Below the pieces are notes generated by a model, which had not been told where the DNA came from, ran no database searches, and was given only the letters and a program-made list of their open reading frames with translations. Shown here piece after piece: positions 15,854 to 22,723 of a DNA stretch of 64,000 bases (position 1 is the first letter of the stretch; every line of letters starts with the position of its first letter). The position numbers and the translations under genes were made by a program. Source of the DNA: DASRFR01 sp035651455 (GTDB lineage Bacteria > Acidobacteriota > Terriglobia > Terriglobales > Acidobacteriaceae); contig DASRFR010000038.1 in assembly GCA_035651455.1 (NCBI GenBank), forward strand, positions 62,001-126,000, given 5' to 3'.

Positions 15854-16657
15854 ATGTCCTTTCCTGAATCTGAGCGGGTCACTTATCGAAAGAATGTGTT
15901 GGAAACCGTAATATGCCAGTTGCGGTTCCCTCCAATCCTTCGGATTGAAACAGAGCTTCCCGCTGCTTTTCAGGAACGTATTCGAGGCGCGTATCCCGTT
16001 CTGACGCAACTTGCGCCGATGGATACGGCGACAGGATTTCCGGTGGAAGTGCTGAATTTGGTAAAGTCGATGTTGCCCCTAAACATCAGCCGCACCTACC
16101 AGTTCTCCTCTGGCGACGAACATTGGCGAGTCACGCTTTCGAAGGAATCTCTCGCACTGGAATGTCTCGGCGTCTACACGAGATGGGAAGATTTCATTGG
16201 ACGCTTTGCCATTGCCATTGATGCGCTCCGCCGGGAGTATGCGCCGCCGTTCTTTAATCGTATCGGCCTCAGGTACGTGGATATAATCCGTCGTTCTCGG
16301 CTAAATCTTGCGAACGTCCCATGGAGGGATTTGCTAAACGAACATATCGCCGCAGAGCTCGCATCTGACATTTCGGCGGATGTTCAAGAAGCGGCGCACG
16401 TGCTCGTACTCAAGTTGAACGAGCATGGCGACCGACTCCGCATGAATCACGGCACGGTCCGGACTCAGGAGCCCGACGAAGAGTCCTATCGTATAGACAA
16501 TGACTTTTATTCAGAGCAAAGGACGGAGAGTGACAATGTCGCAACTAGGCTTGATGAACTACATCGCGAATCAGGGAACTGTTTCCGCTGGTGCATTGCT
16601 CCCACCCTCCACGACGCAATGGAACCTCAGCCTCTGGCCGCTCAGCGGCGTGCCTGA
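15854..16657 (+). CDS. TIGR04255-type protein, first gene of a three-gene module
   Basis: 267 residues from ATG 15854 (278 from 15821). The start FPESERVTYRKNVLETVICQLRFPPILRIETE-like block, the central FFNRIGLRYVDIIRR and the C-terminal DELHRESGNCFRW match the sporadic family TIGR04255, whose function is unknown. The protein is cytosolic, with no signal or membrane segment. The module is in the cargo part of the element and looks less GC-rich than the phage-like genes. It overlaps the next gene by up to 122 bp. A defence or toxin-antitoxin role is possible but only inferred from position. Confidence 0.75.
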   Translation: MSFPESERVTYRKNVLETVICQLRFPPILRIETELPAAFQERIRGAYPVLTQLAPMDTATGFPVEVLNLVKSMLPLNISRTYQFSSGDEHWRVTLSKESLALECLGVYTRWEDFIGRFAIAIDALRREYAPPFFNRIGLRYVDIIRRSRLNLANVPWRDLLNEHIAAELASDISADVQEAAHVLVLKLNEHGDRLRMNHGTVRTQEPDEESYRIDNDFYSEQRTESDNVATRLDELHRESGNCFRWCIAPTLHDAMEPQPLAAQRRA

Positions 16658-16961
16658 CCAGACCATGTCGGTTGTGTGGAAGCAAGCCGTTCCGGGAGCC
16701 GAGTTCGCGCATCGCGTCACAACGACGACGCAAGCCGCCGAGTACGGTCCGAGTATCGTGCTCCGTGTTTTGTGTCACGTTCTGGTTAATTGCCTGCCCG
16801 AAGAGGGTCTTCCAGAATTACACGAGAACCTCATTGATTTGCATGATTTCTACAGCAAGCGCGCCATTCATTTGCTTTCGCCCGCGCCCGTCCAGAAGAG
16901 CGTCTCGGTGAATATAAAGCGCGTGCTTACGTCCCAACCGTTTGACGTTTCCGAGGATTGA
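16536..16961 (+). CDS. Small protein of the TIGR04255 module
   Basis: 141 residues if started at ATG 16536, which overlaps the upstream gene by 122 bp; ATG 16665 (98 residues) would avoid overlap. No domain is recognised. The reading frame is well conserved in character (NWLSLWPL-like and LHENLIDLHDFYSKRAIHLL). Only 3 bp separate its stop from the next start. The start is therefore uncertain, but the tight spacing shows that it belongs to the operon. Confidence 0.55.
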   Translation: MSQLGLMNYIANQGTVSAGALLPPSTTQWNLSLWPLSGVPDQTMSVVWKQAVPGAEFAHRVTTTTQAAEYGPSIVLRVLCHVLVNCLPEEGLPELHENLIDLHDFYSKRAIHLLSPAPVQKSVSVNIKRVLTSQPFDVSED

Positions 16962-16964
16962 GAT

Positions 16965-17555
16965 TTGCCCGATGCTTTTTACACCCCTTCTAAGAATGGT
17001 CCGCTCAGAGAAGGTGAAATCCTGACCGGTCTCAGGCGCGTGGTTCCGGAGCCGGGCTCCGCATTTGGAGAGTTGAAGGCGGACATCGTCGAACACAGGT
17101 TTGCTGTTATCGTTTCTCAGGATTGTGATTTGGCACAGGACTTCGCCGCGCGGTTTGAGCTGAAGGAAGGCGAGAACGAGCAGCAGTTGCTGGAGCGCGA
17201 GCGGAAGAAACTTTCGTGTGTCCTGTTCTGTGATGCCATTCCGATTGGTGAACTCAGAGCTCGAATAGCCGATAAGCGAGTTTGGGACTTCGCAAGCAAG
17301 AACAAGAACGAACGGTACCAGTTCTTGCGTGCAGTCGAAGCGGGGGAAGATGCGCAAGGGAGGGGCATCCCCGAAGGTCTCGGCCTCGACTTCCGGCGAT
17401 ACTTCTCACTCTCCGCCGAAGACGTTTACGCGCAAGTTGAAATTCTCAAGAACCGAAGAGCGGTCTTGCAGACGCCATATGCTGAACACCTCAGCGTGCG
17501 CTTCTTCCAGTATCAATTGAGAATAGCGCTCGCTAAAGAACACCACGTCCCGTGA
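16965..17555 (+). CDS. Protein with 'VIVSQDCDL' motif, third gene of the module
   Basis: 196 residues from a TTG start (LPDAFY); GAGG lies about 10 bp upstream. The segment RFAVIVSQDCDLAQDF (about residues 45-60) is a recurring motif of uncharacterised proteins found beside defence and restriction genes. The remainder is alpha-helical (ENEQQLLERERKKL) with no signal. The family's function is unknown to me. With the preceding genes it forms a module that ends before the convergent small-gene operon. Confidence 0.6.
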   Translation: MPDAFYTPSKNGPLREGEILTGLRRVVPEPGSAFGELKADIVEHRFAVIVSQDCDLAQDFAARFELKEGENEQQLLERERKKLSCVLFCDAIPIGELRARIADKRVWDFASKNKNERYQFLRAVEAGEDAQGRGIPEGLGLDFRRYFSLSAEDVYAQVEILKNRRAVLQTPYAEHLSVRFFQYQLRIALAKEHHVP

Positions 17556-17685
17556 GAGCGGTCCCCCGCGAGCGCTGCGGATTAAAACCGGCGCGAAAGA
17601 GGTTCTGCAAACAATCCGCCGTGGAAGTCAGACGGCAACGGAACCGGAAATACAGCCGCGAATATGAGAAGAAAAGGGTCCGCCG

Positions 17686-17892
17686 TTAACGGATGGCGAA
17701 CCCGAGGACTACCAGCGCCGTCGTTGCCGCGAACATCAGGAAAAGCGGGACCAGCAGGACCATCAGGAAAATTCCCCGGACGTGACGCTGGCAGGGCGTC
17801 AGCGGTTGCGCCGGACGGCGGGCGCACCGGCGGAGCGCCTCGTAGGCGAACCGGCTCACGCAGTAAAAGCAGAAGAAGCGAATGAACCTCAC
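17686..17892 (-). CDS. Small single-pass membrane protein
   Basis: 68 residues. A basic cysteine-containing N-terminal half is followed by a hydrophobic segment (IFLMVLLVPLFLMFAATTALVVLG-like, one membrane span). It is the last gene of a leftward operon and overlaps the upstream gene by ATGA. Function unknown. Confidence 0.5.
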   Translation of the reverse strand: MRFIRFFCFYCVSRFAYEALRRCARRPAQPLTPCQRHVRGIFLMVLLVPLFLMFAATTALVVLGFAIR

Positions 17893-18074
17893 GATTCTGT
17901 CCGAGCAGCGTCGACCGCTTTCCGCATGACGGTTTCGAGTTCGGTTTCCGCGTTCCGGACCCGAATGAGGAACGCAGCGGCATCTTTATGTGTGGTATAC
18001 GTCAGGCCACGCAGCGCCGAATGGTGCGGGATAATCCAGCGGCCGGTGCGGTCTTGAATGATGGCTGCTTTCAT
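17889..18074 (-). CDS. Small hypothetical protein
   Basis: 61 residues. It overlaps the genes on both sides by 4 bp (ATGA). The sequence (TGRWIIPHHSALRGLTYTTHKDAAAFL, with a helical tail) matches no family I recognise. The overlaps are the main evidence that it is translated. Confidence 0.5.
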   Translation of the reverse strand: MKAAIIQDRTGRWIIPHHSALRGLTYTTHKDAAAFLIRVRNAETELETVMRKAVDAARTES

Positions 18075-18259
18075 CCCGACCTCCGGATGGAAAGTGCTGC
18101 GCGAAGCGCCTCCGCCTGCCGTGACGCGAGGTACTGCGAAACCGCGTTGCTTAGTAACCGCGTGACCGGAACGCCGGTCTGTTCGGAGAGTTTCCTAAGC
18201 TGGTCGTAATCTTCGAGGCGGATTAGGACCGGCTGCCGTGGTGCTTTCGGCTGCGTCAT
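18071..18259 (-). CDS. Ribbon-helix-helix (CopG-like) regulator
   Basis: 62 residues. PRQPVLIRLEDYDQLRKLSEQTGVPVTRLLSNAVSQYL is a beta strand followed by two helices, the ribbon-helix-helix pattern of CopG/Arc or antitoxin-type repressors. Longer readings of this frame upstream to 18595 look like non-coding translation. ATGA overlaps both neighbours. It probably represses its own operon. Confidence 0.6.
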   Translation of the reverse strand: MTQPKAPRQPVLIRLEDYDQLRKLSEQTGVPVTRLLSNAVSQYLASRQAEALRAALSIRRSG

Positions 18260-18519
18260 TGCTCGTCCTCCTCGCGACCGGGAATCGTGACTGGACCCAT
18301 CGGCGTCGTGTAATACCGCCGTTTCCCGAGGAGTTCTTCGAGGACCTCGCGGTAATGGACCATGTCGCCGTGAAATCCCCAGTTGCTCGGGTCGGCTGCC
18401 TGACAGCGGGCGTGGTCCGCCAGTTTCTCGTTCACTTCCTGAAGCAGCCGGTCCACGTCCGTGCGGACCCGCTGGTAGGCTTGCGCTGCGGTTTCGTTTT
18501 TCGCGTTCCGTTTCGTCAT
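18256..18519 (-). CDS. Small helical hypothetical protein, first gene of the operon
   Basis: 87 residues. Helical (AAQAYQRVRTDVDRLLQEVNEKL) with a second region MVHYREVLEELLGKRRYYTT. No family is recognised. It leads the four-gene leftward operon, whose promoter should lie in 18520-18684. Confidence 0.5.
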   Translation of the reverse strand: MTKRNAKNETAAQAYQRVRTDVDRLLQEVNEKLADHARCQAADPSNWGFHGDMVHYREVLEELLGKRRYYTTPMGPVTIPGREEDEQ

Positions 18520-18684
18520 CCTGCCCTCCCGACGTGCAACTATCGCTTGCTATCGGAAGGTAGGGAAGCCCATCAAGACCTAGCTCCTCGGTCATCGGAG
18601 GTCACCTGACGGCGGGACAGTCCCCGAGGGACCACCGGACGGCCAGCTATTCGCCTTGCGCGAACGTGGCGGGCAGATTTTCTG

Positions 18685-19128
18685 TTATGTGCGGGATTGA
18701 ATCGCCTCAAATACGACTTTCGCGTCCGGTTCTTTCCAGCGCGTCGGGGAAGCCATTAAGTGGAGACTCCAAATGGGACCCGAGAAGATACTCAGTCTGT
18801 CCGCGAGGTCTTTGATTGGAACGCCTTCTTCGACGGGGAGCGAGGCCACGATGCGCACATCGGCACGGCATGGATACGTCTCTCTTTTCCAAATTGGAGA
18901 GGTATCCAAGTATGGTTCTGATTGCACTTCGAGGATTCCGACCCAGCGAGAAATGCGACTTACGTAGCAGAGAAGAAAGTCACCAGGCTTGAGTTGCTGG
19001 ACGAAACCCCACCGGTTCTCGCGGAAGCCGGTCACCTTCGCGCCAGCATCGAGGAACTCTTTCCATGTATCGACGCTAAAGACTTGTACCCAATACCTGA
19101 GAGGATGTTCGCTGTAGTCAGCCTTCAT
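18685..19128 (-). CDS. EVE-domain (PUA-like) protein, partner of the restriction enzyme
   Basis: 147 residues. The EVE fold signature is visible: RYWVQVFSVDTWKEFL, GFVQQLKPGDFLLCYV (compare the GD.ll.Y of EVE), WVGILEVQSEPY and the C-terminal IWSLHLMASPTRWKE segment. EVE proteins bind modified nucleobases and are often fused to or placed beside restriction enzymes. It overlaps the end of the fused restriction-modification gene by 11 bp in the same direction, so the two are co-translated. It may steer modification-sensing or limit self-damage; this is inference. Confidence 0.75.
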   Translation of the reverse strand: MKADYSEHPLRYWVQVFSVDTWKEFLDAGAKVTGFRENRWGFVQQLKPGDFLLCYVSRISRWVGILEVQSEPYLDTSPIWKRETYPCRADVRIVASLPVEEGVPIKDLADRLSIFSGPIWSLHLMASPTRWKEPDAKVVFEAIQSRT

Positions 19129-21613
19129 ACGGTCCGAGGAAGCGTTCGCCGTTGAAGTGAATCATATGGCTCGGAGCATCGGCGACCCAGACCTCGGTTT
19201 CCCACGAAATCTCTGGTAGGTATTTCACCATCGCGTTTCGGTCGAGGAACGTGGTAACGAACACGAGCCCTGCTTTCACACCCTTGAATAATTCCTTCAG
19301 TTCTCCCATTCGCTTCGGGTTCACCGGACCGTGGCTGGTTACGGCTTCGATTAGAACGAGCCAGTTCTTGCCTTCGACATACACGATGACATCTGGCATC
19401 TTTCCGTGCGAGTCGAAGTGAACCCCGAGCTTCTTCAGCAGGTCCCTATCGATGTGGGCGAACTTGTCTCCGGTATCTCCGACATACGCCAGCGTTCCTC
19501 CCGCCGTGAACCGTGGGCAGAACTCGTTGACGATTTTCTCTACGAGCACGTTTTGTCCACCGGGCGTGAGAGTGATGGTCTTGCCGTCAGAGAGCTTCAG
19601 GGGAATGCGCTGCATTTCACGTTCCTGCGCGTACTTTTTCTTCAGCGTTTCGACCGAGGAGAGATACGTTTTCAGTCCCGCTTCCCACTCGCTGGTCCCG
19701 AACGTTTTGAGCAGGCGCAGGAGTCCACCTTCAATCTGGTAAACGGCTTGGGGACTGTTTACCGGGCGCGAGGGCTTATCCGGGTTCGGGACCACGATAC
19801 CCGCATCCACAAACTGGTGGACCGTTTGTCGCCGCACGGTTTCGCGGGTGTTCGGCGCGTATTCCTTCCCGTAGTGCTTGCGAAAAAAGTCCATCATGGG
19901 CGTGATACCCATGAGAGGGCTTTTCGCGTCTGCCCATTTATCGTCGGGCTTCAGGTCGAGCAGAGACAGGAGCGTTAACGCGGAGCGCTCGTTCTGCTGT
20001 TCTCGCGGCAGGTCCAGAACCTTCAGTATGGATAACGCCTCATCTATTTTCGTTTTTGCCTTCACCGGGCTCACTCCCGTCGCGGTTGCCATCTGGAAAA
20101 TCTCCTTCTGCATGTAATCGTCGACTTTCCCTTGGTCTGGAAATTCGTCCGCGATTCTAGCACCGAGAGCTTCCAATTGCTGTGACGTCGGGTATCTCAA
20201 ATTTCGGAGGTCCGTCGCGTTCACCTGCGTATGGCCGTTGAACTGACGGAAGAACATATCCACCATCGTGGAGTTAAGGAACGCGGCAAGCCCTTTCGCA
20301 AAGTTCATTGACAACCCAGCGCCGTGTCGGTGGTAGTAATTCGTGTGGTTTTCGAAGCCGACCCATTCCGCCGGGATACGGTCTGGGTCGTAAACTGCAG
20401 CGACGATGCGCCGGTTTTCTTCCTTGGATGTGAACCGCTTCGATAAGACGTAAACACCCTTCGGCACGACTAGTTCTTCAGCGCCGGGCAGGAGTGCCAG
20501 CGCGTGCGGCTTCTTTCCGCCCGGCTTCGGCCACTGCACGAAGCCGTTCTCTAGGTTTCGCGGATAAATCAGCGGGACCGTATCCGCCGAAGGATTCTCT
20601 CGCAAAAAGTATGTCGCTCGGAAATCGACCACGCGACCAGTCGAAACCTCTATGTCGAGGTCCCGCAGTGTAAAAGGCAGGGACCGCATGCGGTCGGCAA
20701 TGGAGGCGCCGATTTCATCCGGAACGATGTGGATGAAGTGCTCGGGGTCACCCGGTCGAACTAGCTGGTCGTACGGAACCTGACGGAACGTCGCGAACTC
20801 GTCCTCTGGACCGGTACTCGATGAAATTGTTACCCGTTCAGTTCCCGTCCGTGCTTTCTCGGTTGCATCGCCGTGGAAGATGACGTTCTCTTGCAGTACC
20901 TCGTCCTCTGCGAACGCAATCTGCCGCGACTCGAATACGTGAATGCGCCGGATTGCCAGTCTATCGAGAAGGAGCTTGCGGAATGGCTTGAAATACGGAC
21001 CGTTGCAGAAACTGCGCGGAGTGATAGCTACTAGTTCCGCGCCGGGCGCGAGTAGCTTTAGGACGACGGCCAAGAACCCAGTGTAAAGATTCGAAGTCTC
21101 GACCCCAATCTCGCGCAGCATAGCGCGAGTATCCGAGTCGCTGTTTATCTTCTTATAAGGCGGGTTCAGAATGGCCGAACTGAAGCGCTGGATAGGTGCG
21201 AACATTGCCTTCCGCAGCAGACCCACCGCAGCGTCAATGAAGTCCTCACGGACCAGCTTACATTCGAAAGCGACACCAGCATCTCGGCACGTGGTACGGC
21301 ACTGGTCCAGCGTGCCTTCTAGATACTCGGCCAGAACCGCATCTATTTCATAGGCGGTTACAGAGATTTTCTTCGGTCGTTCCGTCCTTCCGCAAAGCTC
21401 GCTGACAAATGCTGCCGTCAGAGAACCGACGCCAGCGCCCGCGTCGAGCAATGAGATTTCGTCCTGCCGTGCTTCGAACATCGAAGCCATCAGACGTGCC
21501 GTCGCAGGCGGGGTCATGAACTGGCCTAGGTCCGAACGGCGTTCCGGTTCAAGTTTGCGGTTCGCGTCCAGTCGGAAGAAGTCGACGCTGTCGACGAGCG
21601 CTGCTGTTTTCAT
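19118..21613 (-). CDS. Fused N6-adenine methylase and BsuBI/PstI-like restriction endonuclease
   Basis: 831 residues. N-terminal gamma-type N6A methylase: SAM motif LLDAGAGVGSLT (55-66), catalytic NPPY at 150-153, FxPxR-like FCNGPYFKPFR, and target-recognition region in the 300-500 span. From about 510 a helical linker leads to a C-terminal domain that resembles BsuBI/PstI endonucleases: MPDVIVYVEG (739-748) followed by LIEAV about 15 residues later gives a PD...(D/E)xK-like core; FVTTFLDRNAMVKYLPEI follows. Classical BsuBI/PstI enzymes and methylases are separate genes, so this is a one-protein fusion. The site is unknown; several CTGCAG sites exist in the element. Confidence 0.85.
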   Translation of the reverse strand: MKTAALVDSVDFFRLDANRKLEPERRSDLGQFMTPPATARLMASMFEARQDEISLLDAGAGVGSLTAAFVSELCGRTERPKKISVTAYEIDAVLAEYLEGTLDQCRTTCRDAGVAFECKLVREDFIDAAVGLLRKAMFAPIQRFSSAILNPPYKKINSDSDTRAMLREIGVETSNLYTGFLAVVLKLLAPGAELVAITPRSFCNGPYFKPFRKLLLDRLAIRRIHVFESRQIAFAEDEVLQENVIFHGDATEKARTGTERVTISSSTGPEDEFATFRQVPYDQLVRPGDPEHFIHIVPDEIGASIADRMRSLPFTLRDLDIEVSTGRVVDFRATYFLRENPSADTVPLIYPRNLENGFVQWPKPGGKKPHALALLPGAEELVVPKGVYVLSKRFTSKEENRRIVAAVYDPDRIPAEWVGFENHTNYYHRHGAGLSMNFAKGLAAFLNSTMVDMFFRQFNGHTQVNATDLRNLRYPTSQQLEALGARIADEFPDQGKVDDYMQKEIFQMATATGVSPVKAKTKIDEALSILKVLDLPREQQNERSALTLLSLLDLKPDDKWADAKSPLMGITPMMDFFRKHYGKEYAPNTRETVRRQTVHQFVDAGIVVPNPDKPSRPVNSPQAVYQIEGGLLRLLKTFGTSEWEAGLKTYLSSVETLKKKYAQEREMQRIPLKLSDGKTITLTPGGQNVLVEKIVNEFCPRFTAGGTLAYVGDTGDKFAHIDRDLLKKLGVHFDSHGKMPDVIVYVEGKNWLVLIEAVTSHGPVNPKRMGELKELFKGVKAGLVFVTTFLDRNAMVKYLPEISWETEVWVADAPSHMIHFNGERFLGPYEG

Positions 21614-21712
21614 GTCGGGAGTACCTCGCTAGTATGCCACGGCTGAGTTGCTAGAGGTAATCACTAACAGGCGTACCCAGTCCATCGGAATTTTGCTTGT
21701 TAAAATCTACCT

Positions 21713-21973
21713 ATGGCCTCGAAAACGGTGATTGAATACATCCCCGGCGAACTGCTGCAGGACGGGAAGAAAATCTACGACATCAAGCTGCGGCTGACGA
21801 TAAAGGAGATGATGGTCGACGAGCTCTCCACGCCGGTGGCACGAGCGATTGCACGCCGCGACCTGATGACAACGAACATCGCGGACGGCAGGTACACCCT
21901 ACGGTACTTCTTCGACGGGAAGAAGGAGGAGCCTTCAGTTCGCATCGAACGAGGGACGATGCTGGCTGGCTAA
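21713..21973 (+). CDS. Hypothetical protein near the right end of the element
   Basis: 86 residues. No family recognised; it has an alternating beta/alpha character (YIPGELLQDGKKIYDIKLRLTIKEMM). It is divergent from the fused restriction-modification gene and followed by a terminator-like hairpin. It starts with ATG 100 bp from the methylase start; the SD is not clear. Confidence 0.45.
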   Translation: MASKTVIEYIPGELLQDGKKIYDIKLRLTIKEMMVDELSTPVARAIARRDLMTTNIADGRYTLRYFFDGKKEEPSVRIERGTMLAG

Positions 21974-22006
21974 ATCTGCCGACCGCGAGCTCGGGGAAAA
22001 ATAAGA

Positions 22007-22032
22007 AACCCAGCTCCGCGCCGGGTTCTTTT
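22007..22032 (+). terminator. Weak terminator-like hairpin
   Basis: AACCC/GGGTT pairs across AGCTCCGCGCC and is followed by CTTTT. It is 34 bp beyond the stop of the 86-residue gene. The stem is short. Confidence 0.3.
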
Positions 22033-22033
22033 A

Positions 22034-22063
22034 ACCCATATTTTTCGACCCAAATTTTACCCA
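22034..22063. repeat. Possible integrase arm-type sites, right end
   Basis: Three ACCCA boxes (22034, 22048, 22059); the block ACCCAAATTTTACCC (22048-22062) matches 13 of 15 bases of the left-end candidate at 6013-6027. Confidence 0.3.
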
Positions 22064-22146
22064 ATGAGGTTCACGGTCCCTAACGAAGGCTAACCGTTCC
22101 CGACGTTCTTTCAATCACTTGCGAACGCTTGGCGGACCTCTTTACC

Positions 22147-22186
22147 ATTGAGAATCTTCCGTCCTAACCCCTAGACGATAGCGCCA
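22147..22186. repeat. Right attachment site and stranded 5' half of tRNA-Glu
   Basis: Identical to 5939-5978. It holds tRNA-Glu nucleotides 1-39 (reading leftward) but the 3' half is missing here; element sequence follows. It cannot be a tRNA. The preceding host DNA is the original 5' flank of the tRNA gene. Confidence 0.9.
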
Positions 22187-22197
22187 CGGGTAGCTCG

Positions 22198-22230
22198 ATT
22201 ATAACAAACGGAACTTGCGTAACCGTCGGC
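22198..22230 (-). promoter_or_regulatory. Original tRNA-Glu promoter, now stranded
   Basis: A perfect TATAAT (complement of 22198-22203) lies 11 bp upstream of the truncated tRNA copy, at the distance of a tRNA promoter. A good -35 is not obvious. It now drives only the tRNA half and then the right end of the element, leftward. Confidence 0.6.
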
Positions 22231-22723
22231 GCGCAGGCCGGAAAACTGCCTGATTCCGGCCAATCATGCAGGTTGAGCGGTGCGACGATAGTGAGAGCTT
22301 CAAGAGCGCGCCCGTTTTCTTTGTGTGTTTTTTGGACGCTACGCTCTATTTAACAATCGCAAAATCTGATCCGCCGCAACGCAGCCCCCGCACCCACACC
22401 TGAATTCCACCCGAGAAGGCCACCCGCATCATGCCGCAAGCACACCCAGAACTTCCCACGCCGTACCCGGCCAATCTCAGCGTCTGAATCGACCACACCG
22501 GCTCGGCCAATCCCACTCCCAATTCCACCCGCACCACCCGGCAACTCCACCCCCGTGCACAGGCAGCAGCACCCACTCACAGACACCACCCCGCAAATTG
22601 CCGCCCCGCTTGACAACCGGCGCTTCAAGAGCCACAATTTCTTAGGCGAATAAAAAGCGAAACTACCTGGTTCGCCTCGAGCGCTTTGGCGGCTCGCTGT
22701 TCCCTGAAATTTAGAGGTTCTGC
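22204..22723. other. Intergenic region with C-rich, G-poor stretch and a G-quadruplex motif
   Basis: 520 bp without a supported gene upstream of imuA. From about 22378 to 22620 the + strand is strongly C-rich and G-poor. On the minus strand 22512-22539 reads as four GGG runs with loops of 6, 7 and 3 nt. A minus-strand frame (22346-22576) is low-complexity and not accepted. I could not identify a LexA box with confidence. Confidence 0.45.

Larger units (their letters stand above)
5939..22186. mobile_element. 16-kb integrative element in tRNA-Glu (phage-satellite-like)
   Basis: Bounded by perfect 40-bp direct repeats equal to tRNA-Glu nucleotides 1-39 plus one base. It carries integrase, an excisionase-like HTH protein, an initiator-like gene with an internal iteron array, phage-type HNH and prohead protease genes, two DNA methyltransferases (one fused to an endonuclease), an EVE protein and an unusual TIGR04255-led module. 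No portal, large terminase, major capsid, tail or lysis gene is recognisable. GATC is absent throughout, unlike the flanking DNA. This fits a satellite or island that depends on a helper phage, or alternatively a decayed prophage with added cargo. Confidence 0.9.

Noticed and set aside
18260..18595. Upstream extension of the ribbon-helix-helix gene
   Set aside because: The extension is an overlap shadow of the 18256-18519 gene; the ATGA overlap gives a better start.
5979..22146. CTGCAG avoidance as a sign of PstI-type self-protection
   Set aside because: Several CTGCAG sites are present (for example near 10678, 10729, 13603 and 21752), so no avoidance is seen.
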